Shown here: positions 18,707-28,770 of the stretch, in pieces
Layout of the letters: each line of letters opens with the position of its first letter
Position numbering within the stretch: position 1 is the first letter of the stretch
NCBI GenBank assembly: GCA_910577995.1
Contig: CAJTND010000001.1
Span: forward strand, 124,001-188,000
DNA: 64,000 nucleotides
Direction of reading: 5' to 3'
From: an uncultured Christensenella sp.
GTDB taxonomy: Bacteria > Bacillota > Clostridia > Christensenellales > Pumilibacteraceae
Notes under the pieces: generated by a model
Told to the model about the DNA's origin: nothing
What the model saw: only the letters and a program-made list of their open reading frames with translations
The model's database searches: none
Made by a program: the position numbers and the translations under genes

Positions 18707-19459
18707 TCAGTCTTTGTCGGACTTTTCGTCTTCGGTCTTGGGTACAAAGCCTTCAAAGATGTAATTATCGCATCTGTCGGCTATCTTTTGTGCTTGAAGC
18801 TCGCTCTTGACGGTCCAACCGACGACGGGCAGACCTGTGTTGCGCACGAATTTATTGGGCAGGTTGTTTACGTTGTACGCGATAAAATCCGGGTGCGAAA
18901 CATCGTTGAATTTGAGCTTTTTGAGCCGTACCTTGTCACGGTGCGTCATGTCTATATCGCCGTGGTGGAAGTACGACGCAAGCTGACCGCGCAGTATCTG
19001 CGGCGCGTTTTTGTAAAAGAATTGCATGGAATACGGCGAGAACGACTGTACCGCATACTCGCCGTTATAGCCCTTGACCATATCGAGCAGTTTTTCTTCC
19101 AAAGCGAAAGCCTGCACGGCTTTTTTTATCTCGATAAGGATGGGTACTTTGCCGTTTACAGTTTCCAGCACTTTTTCGAAGGTGGGTATGCCGTACTCGG
19201 TCTTGTTGAGCTTGATATCCGCAAGACTCGCCGAATTGAGCGTCGACACGTAGCCGTCGCGGTCGGTCATGCGGCTGAGCTTTTCGTCATGAAATACTAC
19301 TATGGTATGATCTTCCGTAAGACGCACGTCAAGCTCGATAGCGAAGCCGTGCTTTATTGCGTTTTCAAATGCAGGAACGGAATTTTCCGGAAATTCGAAG
19401 TTGTGAAGCCCGCGGTGGGCAATGGGCTTTTGCAAGACCCAAGACGTATTTGTTTCCAT
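18707..19459 (-). CDS. Glycerophosphodiester phosphodiesterase
   Basis: A 250-residue TIM-barrel enzyme that hydrolyses glycerophosphodiesters to sn-glycerol-3-phosphate and an alcohol. The metal and catalytic residues are present: H15 and R16 in AHRG, E25-N26 in PENS, E42 and D44 in ELDVR, and H57 in FHD. No signal peptide, so it acts in the cytosol. ATG 19459 is preceded by AAAAGGA; an upstream in-frame start would extend into the leader without a ribosome binding site. Pairing with GtrA suggests a link to lipid or wall-polymer turnover. Confidence 0.92.
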   Translation of the reverse strand: METNTSWVLQKPIAHRGLHNFEFPENSVPAFENAIKHGFAIELDVRLTEDHTIVVFHDEKLSRMTDRDGYVSTLNSASLADIKLNKTEYGIPTFEKVLETVNGKVPILIEIKKAVQAFALEEKLLDMVKGYNGEYAVQSFSPYSMQFFYKNAPQILRGQLASYFHHGDIDMTHRDKVRLKKLKFNDVSHPDFIAYNVNNLPNKFVRNTGLPVVGWTVKSELQAQKIADRCDNYIFEGFVPKTEDEKSDKD

Positions 19460-19564
19460 GGAACGATCCTTTTGATGTATTCTATAGGAACTTGACATAA
19501 AGCGATGCCGCGCACCGTGCCGAAAAACGATAGAAAGAGGGCACACGACTGCTTATATAACGAC

Positions 19565-19593
19565 ATTGTAACATTTTTCAAATTATTTTACAA
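19565..19593 (-). promoter_or_regulatory. Promoter of the GDPD-gtrA operon
   Basis: On the minus strand: TTGTAA, 17-bp spacer, TACAAT with an extended -10 TGT. The predicted leader is about 100 bases; nothing else was recognised in it. Confidence 0.7.
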
Positions 19594-19651
19594 TCGTTTG
19601 ACGCCGAAAATACGGATTTTTATCAAAATTTCCTCTTTTCGGTTAAAATAA

Positions 19652-19680
19652 TTGCCGTTTTTCGCAAATCATGCTATAAT
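19652..19680 (+). promoter_or_regulatory. Promoter immediately upstream of lepA
   Basis: TTGCCG (19652-19657), 17-bp spacer, TATAAT (19675-19680) with an extended -10 TGC. The -10 box ends only seven bases before the lepA ATG at 19688, so transcription would begin at or next to the start codon. Confidence 0.7.
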
Positions 19681-19687
19681 TTCGTAT

Positions 19688-21493
19688 ATGAAGAGACAAG
19701 AGCACATACGCAATTTCTGTATAATCGCGCATATAGACCACGGCAAATCCACGCTCGCCGACAGACTGATGGAGGCGACGGCTACGCTTACCAAACGCGA
19801 GCTTACCGAGCAGATGCTCGACAGCATGGATATCGAGCGCGAGCGCGGCATAACGATCAAGCTCACGCCCGTGCGCATGGTCTACGAATACGGCGGCGAA
19901 AAGTACACGCTCAATCTTATAGACACTCCGGGGCACGTCGACTTTACTTACGAGGTGTCGCGTTCGCTCGCCGCGTGCGAAGGCGCGGTGCTCGTAGTCG
20001 ACGCGGCGCAGGGCGTGGAGGCGCAGACGCTTGCCAACGTCTATCTTGCGCTCGACAACGATCTCGACGTCGTGCCCGTCATCAATAAGATAGATCTGCC
20101 CGCCGCCCGTCCCGACGAGGTGAAAAAGGAAATAGAGGACGTTATCGGACTTCCCGCCGACGACGCGCCGTGCATTTCCGCCAAAGAAGGCATAAATATA
20201 GACGCGGTGCTCGAATCGATAGTAAAAAACGTTCCGCCGCCCAACGGCGACGTCGACAAACCGCTCAAAGCGCTTATATTCGATTCTTATTACGACAACT
20301 ACAAGGGCGCGGTGTGTCTTATCCGCGTGGTAGACGGCACAGTCAAGGTCGGCGACAACGTCACCATGATGGCGACGGGAAAGAGCTACGACGTGACCGA
20401 AGTTGGAGTGTTCCATCCGAAAACGTTCCCTACGGAGATGCTGTCGGCGGGCGACGTAGGGTATCTGTGCGCGTCGATAAAATCGGTAGCGGATACCGCG
20501 CCGGGCGACACTATAACCAACACGTCAAGACCGACGGACGTTCCGTGCCCCGGCTATAAAAAAGTCAAGCCCGTTATGTACTGCGGCATATATCCCGCCG
20601 ACGGGTCGAGGTACGACGACCTCAAGGACGCGCTCGAACGGCTCAAGCTTAACGATGCGTCGCTGTTTTACGAGCCGGAAACGTCGACCGCGCTCGGCTT
20701 CGGTTTCCGCTGCGGTTTCCTCGGTCTTTTGCATATGGAGATCATGGAGGAGCGTATCGAGCGCGAGTTCGATATCGATATCATCACGACCGCGCCGGGC
20801 GTCGTGTACAAGGTGTACACCGCCAACGGAATGACGGAGGTCACCAATCCTTCCAATCTTCCGCCGACGGGCGAGATAGAGCACATGGAAGAACCCGTGG
20901 TCAAAGCGTCTATATACACGCCGCCCGAATATATCGGACCGATAATGGAACTGTGCCAAGACAAGCGCGGCGAGTTTGTCAATATGACATATCTCGAAAA
21001 AACGCGCGTGCTCATAAACTACGTCATGCCGCTAAATGAGATAGTGTATGACTTTTTCGACGGGCTAAAGAGCCGTTCGCGCGGGTATGCGAGTTTCGAT
21101 TATGAATTCGACGGTTACAGGACGAGCGACCTCGTCAAGCTCGATATAGTTCTTAACGGCGAGATCTGCGACGCGCTGAGCATAATCGTCCACCGCGACA
21201 AGGCGTATTCGCGCGGCAGAGCGATGGCGGAGAAGCTGAAAGACGTTATACCGCGTAAGCTGTTCGAGATACCTATCCAAGCGTCGATAGGAGGAAAGGT
21301 CATAGCGCGCGAAACGATAAAAGCATTAAGGAAAGACGTTCTCGCCAAGTGTTACGGCGGCGACGTATCGAGAAAGAAAAAACTGCTCGAAAAACAGAAA
21401 GAGGGCAAAAAGCGCATGCGGCAGTTCGGCACGGTCGAGATACCGTCGGAAGCGTTCATGTCGGTGCTCAAGCTCGACAACGAAAAGAAATAA
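19688..21493 (+). CDS. lepA: Elongation factor 4 (LepA)
   Basis: A 601-residue translational GTPase that acts on ribosomes, with GTP-binding motifs [17 protein letters not shown] and NKIDLP and the LepA-specific C-terminal domain ([17 protein letters not shown]). The homologous start [15 protein letters not shown] is ATG 19688. It has no Shine-Dalgarno sequence; the -10 box of its own promoter occupies that place, pointing to a leaderless mRNA. hemW follows after one base, the usual Firmicutes order ahead of hrcA. Confidence 0.95.
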   Translation: MKRQEHIRNFCIIAHIDHGKSTLADRLMEATATLTKRELTEQMLDSMDIERERGITIKLTPVRMVYEYGGEKYTLNLIDTPGHVDFTYEVSRSLAACEGAVLVVDAAQGVEAQTLANVYLALDNDLDVVPVINKIDLPAARPDEVKKEIEDVIGLPADDAPCISAKEGINIDAVLESIVKNVPPPNGDVDKPLKALIFDSYYDNYKGAVCLIRVVDGTVKVGDNVTMMATGKSYDVTEVGVFHPKTFPTEMLSAGDVGYLCASIKSVADTAPGDTITNTSRPTDVPCPGYKKVKPVMYCGIYPADGSRYDDLKDALERLKLNDASLFYEPETSTALGFGFRCGFLGLLHMEIMEERIEREFDIDIITTAPGVVYKVYTANGMTEVTNPSNLPPTGEIEHMEEPVVKASIYTPPEYIGPIMELCQDKRGEFVNMTYLEKTRVLINYVMPLNEIVYDFFDGLKSRSRGYASFDYEFDGYRTSDLVKLDIVLNGEICDALSIIVHRDKAYSRGRAMAEKLKDVIPRKLFEIPIQASIGGKVIARETIKALRKDVLAKCYGGDVSRKKKLLEKQKEGKKRMRQFGTVEIPSEAFMSVLKLDNEKK

Positions 21494-21494
21494 C

Positions 21495-22607
21495 ATGCGC
21501 GGAACGCAAGGCGGAAATACTGCGTTCGGCATTTATATCCATGTGCCGTTTTGCAAGTCGAAATGCGCTTACTGCGCGTTTTCGTCGGTAACGGACATGT
21601 CGCTTAGGCAAAGCTACGTAAAAGCCGTCGTTTCCGAGATATCGTCCGCGCCCGAGCGCGGCGCGCCCGTCGACACCGTATATATCGGCGGCGGCACGCC
21701 GTCTTGTCTGCACCGCGGCGCTCTCGCGGAGCTGTTAGCCGCCGTCCGAGACGCGTTCGACGTTTCGCCGTCGGCGGAGATCACCGTCGAAGCCAATCCC
21801 GAAAGCTGCGACGCGGCTTTTGCCGACGAGTGCGCCGAGTCGGGCGTCAACAGGATAAGCATGGGCTTGCAGTCCGCCGACGATAACGTACTTCGCGCCG
21901 TCGGTAGGATACACACCTGCGCCGACTTTGTAAAAGCGGCGGAGCTGCTCGTAAAAAACGGTTTTGGCAATATTTCGTCCGACGTTATACTCGGATTGCC
22001 GCAACAGACCGCCGCCGACGTTAAAAACGCGGTCGACGCGGTTTCGGCATACTGTGCGCATGCGTCCGTGTACGCGCTCTCCGTCGAGGAGGGCACTGTG
22101 CTCGATAAGCGCGGATATGCGCCCGACGACGATATGATCGCAGATATGTACGACCTCGCGCGCGAGCAGCTCGGCAAAAACGGATTTTCGAGATACGAGG
22201 TGAGCAACTTCGCCCGCGACGGAAAATTCAGCAGGCATAACGTCAAGTATTGGCGGTGCGAGCCGTATATCGGATTCGGCGCGGCGGCGCACGGCTACGA
22301 CGGCGGAAGCGTGCGGTATGCGCATGCCGACGGCGCGGCGGAGTATTTTGCGGACAGCGCTCGGCGCGTGTCGACGCTCGGCGATAACGATATGTATAAC
22401 GAGTATATCATGCTCGCTTTGCGGACGGAAAACGGCATAGACGAAGATGATTTCCGTCGGAGGTTCGGCTACGGCTTTGCCGACGGCAACTCCGCTCTCG
22501 AAAGACTCGTTTCTGACGGCAGTATCGTTGATTCGGGCGGAAGATACCGCATCGCGCCCGAAAAAATGTTCGTCATGAACGGTATCGTCGTGGAGCTGAT
22601 GAAGTGA
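21495..22607 (+). CDS. hemW: HemW-like radical SAM protein
   Basis: A 370-residue radical SAM protein of the HemW/HemN family. The iron-sulfur ligand motif is C20-x3-C24-x2-C27 in VPFCKSKCAYC, preceded by YIHVPF. The shorter length and position next to lepA favour HemW, a heme chaperone, over the true coproporphyrinogen dehydrogenase HemN. The start follows the lepA stop by one base and has no strong ribosome binding site, so translation is probably coupled. Confidence 0.88.
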   Translation: MRGTQGGNTAFGIYIHVPFCKSKCAYCAFSSVTDMSLRQSYVKAVVSEISSAPERGAPVDTVYIGGGTPSCLHRGALAELLAAVRDAFDVSPSAEITVEANPESCDAAFADECAESGVNRISMGLQSADDNVLRAVGRIHTCADFVKAAELLVKNGFGNISSDVILGLPQQTAADVKNAVDAVSAYCAHASVYALSVEEGTVLDKRGYAPDDDMIADMYDLAREQLGKNGFSRYEVSNFARDGKFSRHNVKYWRCEPYIGFGAAAHGYDGGSVRYAHADGAAEYFADSARRVSTLGDNDMYNEYIMLALRTENGIDEDDFRRRFGYGFADGNSALERLVSDGSIVDSGGRYRIAPEKMFVMNGIVVELMK

Positions 22608-22758
22608 GCGTATCGCGCGCTTGTTTTGCGTCGTTAGGCGGATAAAACCAGGTAATATTATAAAATAACTTATCCCATATGTTGTGGTCATCGCAACAGT
22701 GCGTCTACAATTTTTGGAAATTGATATATAAATTATCGAAAAAATCAAGAAAAAACGA

Positions 22759-22787
22759 TTGACAAAGGGTATAGTATATGTTAAACT
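22759..22787 (+). promoter_or_regulatory. Promoter of the hrcA-grpE-dnaK-dnaJ operon
   Basis: TTGACA (22759-22764), 17-bp spacer, TAAACT (22782-22787) with an extended -10 TGT. The CIRCE-like element starts four bases later, over the expected transcription start. The 150 bases before this promoter contain nothing I recognise. Confidence 0.75.
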
Positions 22788-22790
22788 GAT

Positions 22791-22817
22791 TTAGCAGTCT
22801 GAGGTTTTGATTGCTAA
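22791..22817. promoter_or_regulatory. CIRCE-like HrcA operator
   Basis: TTAGCAGTC, nine-base spacer, GATTGCTAA. The consensus is TTAGCACTC-N9-GAGTGCTAA; each arm differs once, at the same position from the outside (position 7). Position next to hrcA makes autoregulation very likely. Confidence 0.88.
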
Positions 22818-22836
22818 TTTTTTGAAGGCTTATCGA

Positions 22837-23895
22837 ATGGGTCTGACAAGCAGAAAAGAAAAAATACTTCAAGCGATAGTGGACGGCTATATAGAGAACT
22901 GCCAGCCGGTATCGAGCGCGGAGATAAAAGAGAAGCATCTTCCCGCGCTGTCCTCCGCGACCATTCGCAACGAAATGGCTGCTTTGGAGGAAATGGGGTA
23001 TCTTACGCAACCTCATACCTCGGCGGGGCGTATCCCGACGGCGGAAGCGTACCGGCTGTATGTGGAAAAGCTCATGCCGCGGCGCAAGCTCTCGCGGTCG
23101 GAGCTAAAGATAGTAAAACGCTATTTCAATAAAAAAGTGACCGAGCTCGACGACATGCTCAAGAGCACCGCAAAGGTCATTTCGGAGATAACCAACCTTA
23201 CATCCGTGGCGTATGTGCAAAGCGCGGACGACGCGACGGTGACCAACATACGGATAGTCAAGATATCCGATTCCTCCGCGCTGGTGATAATAGTTACCGA
23301 CCTCGGCGTGCTCAAGGATAGCACGGTCGACATAGGCAGCGGCGTTACCGACGAGTACTGCGATCATGCGTCGAGGTTCGTTACCGAGGTGTTCGGCGGG
23401 CGGAAGATAAGCGAGATCAACAAGCCCAAGTCGATAGTCAAGGAGATCAAAAAGGAATACGAGCAGGTATTCAAAACAGTCATTAAGATTTTCAAGAACT
23501 ACTCGCACGACGAAATGCTGTCCGATATAGTGCTCGAGGGCAGTGCGAAGATACTCGAGCAGCCCGAATACGCCAATCTACAAAAAGCCAAAGCGATGCT
23601 CGAATTTTTTGACGCAAAAGAAGAACTTGTGCCGATGCTTCAAAATTCGGACGATATGAACATATCGATAAAGATAGGCAAGGACAACGAGTTCCGCGAC
23701 GGCATGCCGGAGTGTGCGATAGTCACAGCCTCTTATAACGTAAACGGCGTGACGGTCGGCAATGCGGGAGTGATAGGTCCTATAAGAATGGATTATTCCA
23801 AGGTTGTTTCGGTGCTCGACTACCTCTCCAAAACGGTGCAGATGCTGCCCGTCGGCGAGGGCGACGGAACGGCTGCCGACGTCGAGTCGGACTAA
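22837..23895 (+). CDS. hrcA: Heat-inducible transcription repressor HrcA
   Basis: A 352-residue repressor of the class I heat-shock genes. It has an N-terminal winged helix (LTSRKEKILQAIVDGYIE and SSATIRNEMAALEEMGYL) followed by the GAF-like core and C-terminal GPIRMDYSKV motif. ATG 22837 with GAAGG eight bases upstream matches the family start; a TTG at 22807 would place the start inside the operator. It begins the hrcA-grpE-dnaK-dnaJ operon. Confidence 0.95.
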   Translation: MGLTSRKEKILQAIVDGYIENCQPVSSAEIKEKHLPALSSATIRNEMAALEEMGYLTQPHTSAGRIPTAEAYRLYVEKLMPRRKLSRSELKIVKRYFNKKVTELDDMLKSTAKVISEITNLTSVAYVQSADDATVTNIRIVKISDSSALVIIVTDLGVLKDSTVDIGSGVTDEYCDHASRFVTEVFGGRKISEINKPKSIVKEIKKEYEQVFKTVIKIFKNYSHDEMLSDIVLEGSAKILEQPEYANLQKAKAMLEFFDAKEELVPMLQNSDDMNISIKIGKDNEFRDGMPECAIVTASYNVNGVTVGNAGVIGPIRMDYSKVVSVLDYLSKTVQMLPVGEGDGTAADVESD

Positions 23896-23926
23896 GAATA
23901 AAAAATCAAGGTCAGCGGAGGAACAC

Positions 23927-24487
23927 ATGAACGACGGTAAGACCAGAGAGCGCACGCAGGAGCTGCCGATGGTTGAGATGCAGCAGGAAGAATTCAAAGC
24001 GTTGCAAAACCAGATCTCGGCGCTTACGCAACAGCTCAGCATCGCGCAGGCGATAGCAATAAAGGAGAAATCGCGCTCCGAAGAGCTTTCCAACCTCGTC
24101 AACCGTATGCAGGCGGATTTCGACAATTACAGAAAGCGCGTCAACGAGACCAACAAGCGGCTCAAAGAGGACGGTATGTGCGTCGTACTCGAAAAACTCA
24201 TACCGCAGCTCGACGTGCTCATGCAGGCTATCAAGACGATAACCGACGAGAAGGTCGCCGAGGGCGTCAAGATGATATACCGCCAGCTCAACGACTTGTT
24301 GACGCTGTTCGGCGTGGAGGAGATACATGCGATCGGCGAGCAGTTCGATCCCAACCTGCACAACGCCGTTATGAACGTCAAGACCAACGACCCGAAAAAA
24401 GTCAATATGGTCGTGGAAGTTTTCAACAAAGGCTATAAATTGGGCGATCGCGTACTGCGTCACAGCGTGGTCAAGGTCGCCAATTAG
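23927..24487 (+). CDS. grpE: Nucleotide exchange factor GrpE
   Basis: A 186-residue co-chaperone that releases ADP from DnaK. A long coiled coil (about 20-80, with QADFDNYRKRVNE) leads to the beta-sheet head containing GVEEIHAIGEQFDPNLHNAV and the conserved KGYKLGDRVLRHSVVKV end. ATG 23927 was chosen for the CGGAGGAA site just upstream; an earlier in-frame start lies inside hrcA. Third position in the chaperone cluster. Confidence 0.95.
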   Translation: MNDGKTRERTQELPMVEMQQEEFKALQNQISALTQQLSIAQAIAIKEKSRSEELSNLVNRMQADFDNYRKRVNETNKRLKEDGMCVVLEKLIPQLDVLMQAIKTITDEKVAEGVKMIYRQLNDLLTLFGVEEIHAIGEQFDPNLHNAVMNVKTNDPKKVNMVVEVFNKGYKLGDRVLRHSVVKVAN

Positions 24488-24526
24488 CACATAAATTTAT
24501 AAATTATTCTTGGAGGATACAATACA

Positions 24527-26329
24527 ATGGGCAAGATCATAGGTATCGACTTAGGTACTACCAACTCGTGCGTAGCCGTTCTCGAAGGCGGCGAGCCTGT
24601 CGTTATTCCCAATGCCGAAGGCGGACGTACGACCCCGTCGGTCATAGGCTTTGCCAAGGACGGCGAGCGTCTCGTCGGTCAGGTCGCAAAGCGTCAGGCT
24701 GTCGCCAACCCCGACAGAACGGTAATTTCCATCAAGCGCAAAATGGGCTCGACGGAAAAAGTCAACATCGACAAAAAGGATTATTCGCCGCAAGAGCTTT
24801 CGGCAATGATATTGACCAAGCTCAAAAAGGACGCGGAGTCTTATCTCGGCGAAACCGTTTCGCAGGCGGTCATCACCGTTCCCGCATACTTCAACGACTC
24901 TCAGCGTCAGGCGACCAAAGACGCGGGACGTATCGCGGGACTCGAGGTCCTTCGTATAATTAACGAGCCGACCTCCGCCGCACTTGCTTACGGTCTCGAT
25001 AAGGGTCAGGGCGCGAGCCAAAAGGTCTTTATATTCGACCTCGGCGGCGGTACGTTCGATATTTCCATACTTGAGATAGGCGACGGCGTGTTCGAGGTCA
25101 TAGCGACCGCGGGCGATACGCACCTCGGCGGCGACGACTTTGACCAGGTGATAATCGATTACCTCGTCCAGCAGTTCAAAAACGATAACGGCGTAGACCT
25201 CAGCAAGGACCGCATGGCGAGCCAGCGTCTTAAAGAAGCCGCCGAAAAGGCGAAGATTGACCTTTCGGGCGTGCAAAAGACCACGGTCAGCCTTCCGTTC
25301 ATTTCGTCGGGCGCGGCAGGTCCGCTCCACCTCGAGTACGAGATAACGCGCGCCAAGTTCGAGGCGCTCGCATCCAAGCTTGTCGATCGCACGATCGAGC
25401 TTACCAAAAAGGCTATGGCGGACGCCGGCTTCTCCAACAACGATATAGACAAGGTCATACTCGTCGGCGGTTCGACGCGTATACCCGCGGTCGTCGAGGC
25501 GGTTCGCAAGCTTTCGGGCAGAGAGCCGTTCAAGGGCATCAACCCCGACGAGTGCGTCGCGGTCGGCGCGGCGATACAGGGCGGCGTTCTTGCGGGCGAA
25601 GTCAAGGACGTTCTGCTCCTTGACGTTACGCCGCTTTCGCTCGGTATCGAGACCTACGGCGGTATATTCACCAAGCTCATTCCGAGAAACACGACCATAC
25701 CGACCAAAAAGTCGCAGATATTCTCGACGGCTACCGACAATCAGCCGTCCGTCGATATACACGTATTGCAGGGCGAGCGCGAGATCGCCGCGCACAACAA
25801 GACGCTCGCGCGCTTCGAGCTCGGCGGCATACCGCCCGCACCTCGTGGCATACCTCAGATCGAGGTCACGTTCGATATCGACGCCAACGGCATAGTGCAC
25901 GTATCGGCTAAGGATAAGGGCACGGGCAAGGAGCAGCGCGTCACCGTTACCGCCTCGACCAACCTTACCGAGGCGCAGATACAGCAGGCCATCAAGGACG
26001 CGGAGAAATTCGCGGACGAGGACAACAAGCGTAAAGAGATCGTCGACGCAAAGAACCAAGCCGATATGCTCGTATTCTCTATCGAGAAGTTCATGAGCGA
26101 GAACGGCGACACGATAACCGAAGAGGACAAAGCCGAACTTAACAAAGAAATGGTCAACGTTAAGGAAGTGCTTAAGACCGAGGACATCGAGGCTATCCGC
26201 GACGCGGTCGAGACGCTGCAAAAGCTTTCCAACAGCATCTTCTCCAAGCTGTACGAAAACGGCGGGCAAGCCGCGCCGCAGGACGATATTGTTGTCGACG
26301 ACGCGGAAGTCGTGGACGATAACAACTGA
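24527..26329 (+). CDS. dnaK: Chaperone protein DnaK
   Basis: A 600-residue Hsp70. The ATPase domain begins [17 protein letters not shown] and includes [16 protein letters not shown] and [13 protein letters not shown]; the substrate-binding domain includes the linker [16 protein letters not shown]. The acidic C-terminus is short. It is preceded by TGGAGG, 39 bases after grpE, and followed by dnaJ 59 bases on. Regulated with hrcA through the CIRCE-like operator. Confidence 0.97.
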   Translation: MGKIIGIDLGTTNSCVAVLEGGEPVVIPNAEGGRTTPSVIGFAKDGERLVGQVAKRQAVANPDRTVISIKRKMGSTEKVNIDKKDYSPQELSAMILTKLKKDAESYLGETVSQAVITVPAYFNDSQRQATKDAGRIAGLEVLRIINEPTSAALAYGLDKGQGASQKVFIFDLGGGTFDISILEIGDGVFEVIATAGDTHLGGDDFDQVIIDYLVQQFKNDNGVDLSKDRMASQRLKEAAEKAKIDLSGVQKTTVSLPFISSGAAGPLHLEYEITRAKFEALASKLVDRTIELTKKAMADAGFSNNDIDKVILVGGSTRIPAVVEAVRKLSGREPFKGINPDECVAVGAAIQGGVLAGEVKDVLLLDVTPLSLGIETYGGIFTKLIPRNTTIPTKKSQIFSTATDNQPSVDIHVLQGEREIAAHNKTLARFELGGIPPAPRGIPQIEVTFDIDANGIVHVSAKDKGTGKEQRVTVTASTNLTEAQIQQAIKDAEKFADEDNKRKEIVDAKNQADMLVFSIEKFMSENGDTITEEDKAELNKEMVNVKEVLKTEDIEAIRDAVETLQKLSNSIFSKLYENGGQAAPQDDIVVDDAEVVDDNN

Positions 26330-26388
26330 TCGTTCCGTTTATTCGGACGCAACGTCCGCAAGTTAAAAAAGCGGACGCGGAGTGAGGT

Positions 26389-27510
26389 ATGGCAAAAAGT
26401 TATTACGAAATATTGGGCGTCAATAAATCCGCTTCGGAAGACGATATAAAAAGCTCGTTCCGTAAGCTTGCGCGTCAATACCATCCCGACCTGCACCCGG
26501 GCGACGAGGTCGCTGCTAATAAATTCAAAGAGATAAACGAGGCATACGAAACGCTGTCCGACCCGCAGAAACGCGCCGAATACGACGCAGTGCAGTCGGG
26601 CGGCGCTGGGTTTGCCGGGTTCGGCGGAGGTCGTCCGGGCGCGGGCGGCGATCCGCACGGCGGCGCAACGTTTTTCGACGAATTTATCAACATGTTCAGC
26701 AACGACCCGCGCGGCGGGCGCGGCGGCGATTCGCGCAGCAGCGGCGGTGATATAAGCCTTAACGTTACGCTTACCTTCGAGGAAGCGGCTTACGGCACGC
26801 AAAAGGAGATCACGGTCAACCGTTTCGAGCCGTGCTCGTCCTGTCACGGCACCGGCGCGAAAAACGGCACGCAGTACGTCAAGTGTACCAACTGCGGCGG
26901 CACGGGCAAAGTCCGTTACGCGCAGGAAACGCCGTTCGGCAGAGCGGTCAGCATGAAGCCGTGTAACGTCTGCGGCGGTTCGGGTCGGATAATCAAAGAG
27001 CCTTGCCCCGTATGTTCGGGACACGGTTCGATGCGCAAAAATTCCAACCTGCGCATCACGTTCCCGCCCGGCGTAGAGCCCAATCAGATCATGACGATCC
27101 CGGGCGAGGGCGAGAGGACGCGCACCGGCACAAAAGCGGGCAATCTTATACTAACCATTACGGTATTGCCGCACAAAAACTTCAAGCGCAAGGGGCTCGA
27201 CCTTTTGATCGATATCCCCGTGACCTTTACGCAGGCATTGCTCGGCGACAAAGTGCTCGTTCCGACGCTCAAAGGCAGTAAGATAGCGTTTTCTCTGCCC
27301 GAGGGCGCGCAAAGCGGCATGACGTTCAAGCTGAAAGAACAGGGCCTGGAAAATCCCAAAAAACAGCTCAAGGGCGATCTTCTCGTCACTATCGATATAG
27401 AACTGCCCAAGAATCTGAGCAAGGACCAAAAGCAAAAGATAAAGGAGCTTCACGAGAGCTTCAAAGCCGAGCAGTACGAAAAAGCTCGGGAGTATATGAA
27501 AAAATCCTGA
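26389..27510 (+). CDS. dnaJ: Chaperone protein DnaJ
   Basis: A 373-residue type I Hsp40. The J-domain (1-70) has the HPD motif at 32-34 that stimulates DnaK. A glycine-rich linker follows, then four zinc-finger repeats ([32 protein letters not shown]) and the C-terminal substrate-binding domains. Last gene of the chaperone operon; a hairpin follows. Confidence 0.97.
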   Translation: MAKSYYEILGVNKSASEDDIKSSFRKLARQYHPDLHPGDEVAANKFKEINEAYETLSDPQKRAEYDAVQSGGAGFAGFGGGRPGAGGDPHGGATFFDEFINMFSNDPRGGRGGDSRSSGGDISLNVTLTFEEAAYGTQKEITVNRFEPCSSCHGTGAKNGTQYVKCTNCGGTGKVRYAQETPFGRAVSMKPCNVCGGSGRIIKEPCPVCSGHGSMRKNSNLRITFPPGVEPNQIMTIPGEGERTRTGTKAGNLILTITVLPHKNFKRKGLDLLIDIPVTFTQALLGDKVLVPTLKGSKIAFSLPEGAQSGMTFKLKEQGLENPKKQLKGDLLVTIDIELPKNLSKDQKQKIKELHESFKAEQYEKAREYMKKS

Positions 27511-27520
27511 TAATATGTCA

Positions 27521-27556
27521 GCAAAGACCGCTCGATAAAAAGAGCGGTGTTTTGCT
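27521..27556 (+). terminator. Probable terminator after dnaJ
   Basis: ACCGCTC (27527-27533) and GAGCGGT (27542-27548) with outer GCAAA/TTTTGC pairing. The T-run is interrupted (GTTTTGC), so efficiency may be partial and some readthrough into ackA is possible. Confidence 0.6.
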
Positions 27557-27579
27557 TTATCTAAACCCAAGGAGTAAAC

Positions 27580-28770
27580 ATGAAAGTACTTGTTATCAAT
27601 GCGGGGAGCTCGTCGCTCAAATTCCAGCTGATAGAGACCGATACCGAGGCGGTGCTCGCCAAAGGCGTATGCGAGCGCATAGGTATCGACGGTTCGACGC
27701 TCAAAGCGAGCGCCAAGTCGTCCGTCAAGATAGACAGCCCGATGCCTACGCACAGAGAGGCGATAAAGCTCGTTCTCGATATGCTCGTCGATCCCGTCAA
27801 CGGCGTTATTTCGTCGATGTCGGAGATAGCCGCGGTCGGTCACCGCGTGCTCCACTCGGCGGAGGATTTTTCCGATTCGACGCTCATCACGCCCGAAACG
27901 CTCAAAATAATAGAGAGCAACGTCGACCTCGGTCCGCTCCACATGCCGCCTAACATAATCGGTATCAAAGCGTGCCGGGAAGTAATGCCCGACGTGCCGA
28001 TGGTAGCTGTGTTCGATACGACGTTCCACTCGACGATGCCCGATTACGCGTATATGTACGCTATCGATTACGACGATTACAAAAAGTACAAGGTCCGCAA
28101 GTACGGCTTCCACGGCACGAGCCATGCGTACGTATCGGGCAGGGCGTCTGCGCTCTGCGGCACGGAAAAGCTCAAGACCGTAGTATGCCACCTCGGCAAC
28201 GGCGCGAGCGTCAGCGCGGTCAAGGACGGAAAGTGCGTCGATACGTCGATGGGGCTCACGCCTCTCGAGGGGCTCGTTATGGGCACGCGTTGCGGCGATA
28301 TCGATCCTGCCGTCATCGAATACCTCATGGCTAAAAAAGGCTATGACGTGCACCAAATGACCGATTATCTCAACAAAAAATGCGGCGTGCTCGGCGTAAG
28401 CGGCGTCAGCTCGGACTTCCGCGATCTTGAAGCGGCTTTCGAGTCGGGCAACGCGCGCGCTAAGCTTGCAGTAGATATGTTCGCTTACCGCGTTAAGAAA
28501 TACGTCGGCTCGTATGCCGCGGCTATGGGCGGGCTCGACTGCCTCGTGTTTACGGGCGGCATAGGCGAGCACACGGTATGCGTGCGCGAAGCGGTCTGCC
28601 GCGATATGGAGTTCCTCGGCATCGTCCTCGACGAAAAGAAGAACGCCGCGCCGCCGCGCGATACCGAGATAGAGATCGGCGCGAAAAAATCGAAGGTACG
28701 GATATTCATAATCCCGACCAACGAGGAGCTTTATATCGCGCGCGAAACTCTCAAGCATAAAGACGATTGA
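27580..28770 (+). CDS. ackA: Acetate kinase
   Basis: A 396-residue enzyme making acetate and ATP from acetyl phosphate and ADP. Family motifs are N-terminal VLVINAGSSSLKFQL, GHRVLHSAEDF, YGFHGTSHAYV, VCHLGNGASVSAV and FTGGIGEHT. It is the ATP-yielding step of acidogenic fermentation. AAGGAG lies upstream. Its partner gene pta is not adjacent but about 19 kb away at 47496. The stop overlaps the TTG start of the next gene by four bases. Confidence 0.96.
   Translation: MKVLVINAGSSSLKFQLIETDTEAVLAKGVCERIGIDGSTLKASAKSSVKIDSPMPTHREAIKLVLDMLVDPVNGVISSMSEIAAVGHRVLHSAEDFSDSTLITPETLKIIESNVDLGPLHMPPNIIGIKACREVMPDVPMVAVFDTTFHSTMPDYAYMYAIDYDDYKKYKVRKYGFHGTSHAYVSGRASALCGTEKLKTVVCHLGNGASVSAVKDGKCVDTSMGLTPLEGLVMGTRCGDIDPAVIEYLMAKKGYDVHQMTDYLNKKCGVLGVSGVSSDFRDLEAAFESGNARAKLAVDMFAYRVKKYVGSYAAAMGGLDCLVFTGGIGEHTVCVREAVCRDMEFLGIVLDEKKNAAPPRDTEIEIGAKKSKVRIFIIPTNEELYIARETLKHKDD

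Noticed and set aside
18605..19495. 296-codon plus-strand frame opposite GDPD and gtrA
   Set aside because: Both minus-strand genes have clear family motifs and start sites; this frame has none.
24551..26269. 572-codon open frame antisense to dnaK
   Set aside because: Antisense shadow of a highly conserved gene; the GC-rich codon use here leaves complementary frames open. Product has no recognisable domain and no ribosome binding site.
27151..28758. 535-codon frame antisense to dnaJ and ackA
   Set aside because: Spans two real genes on the other strand; Arg/His/Tyr-rich shadow composition.
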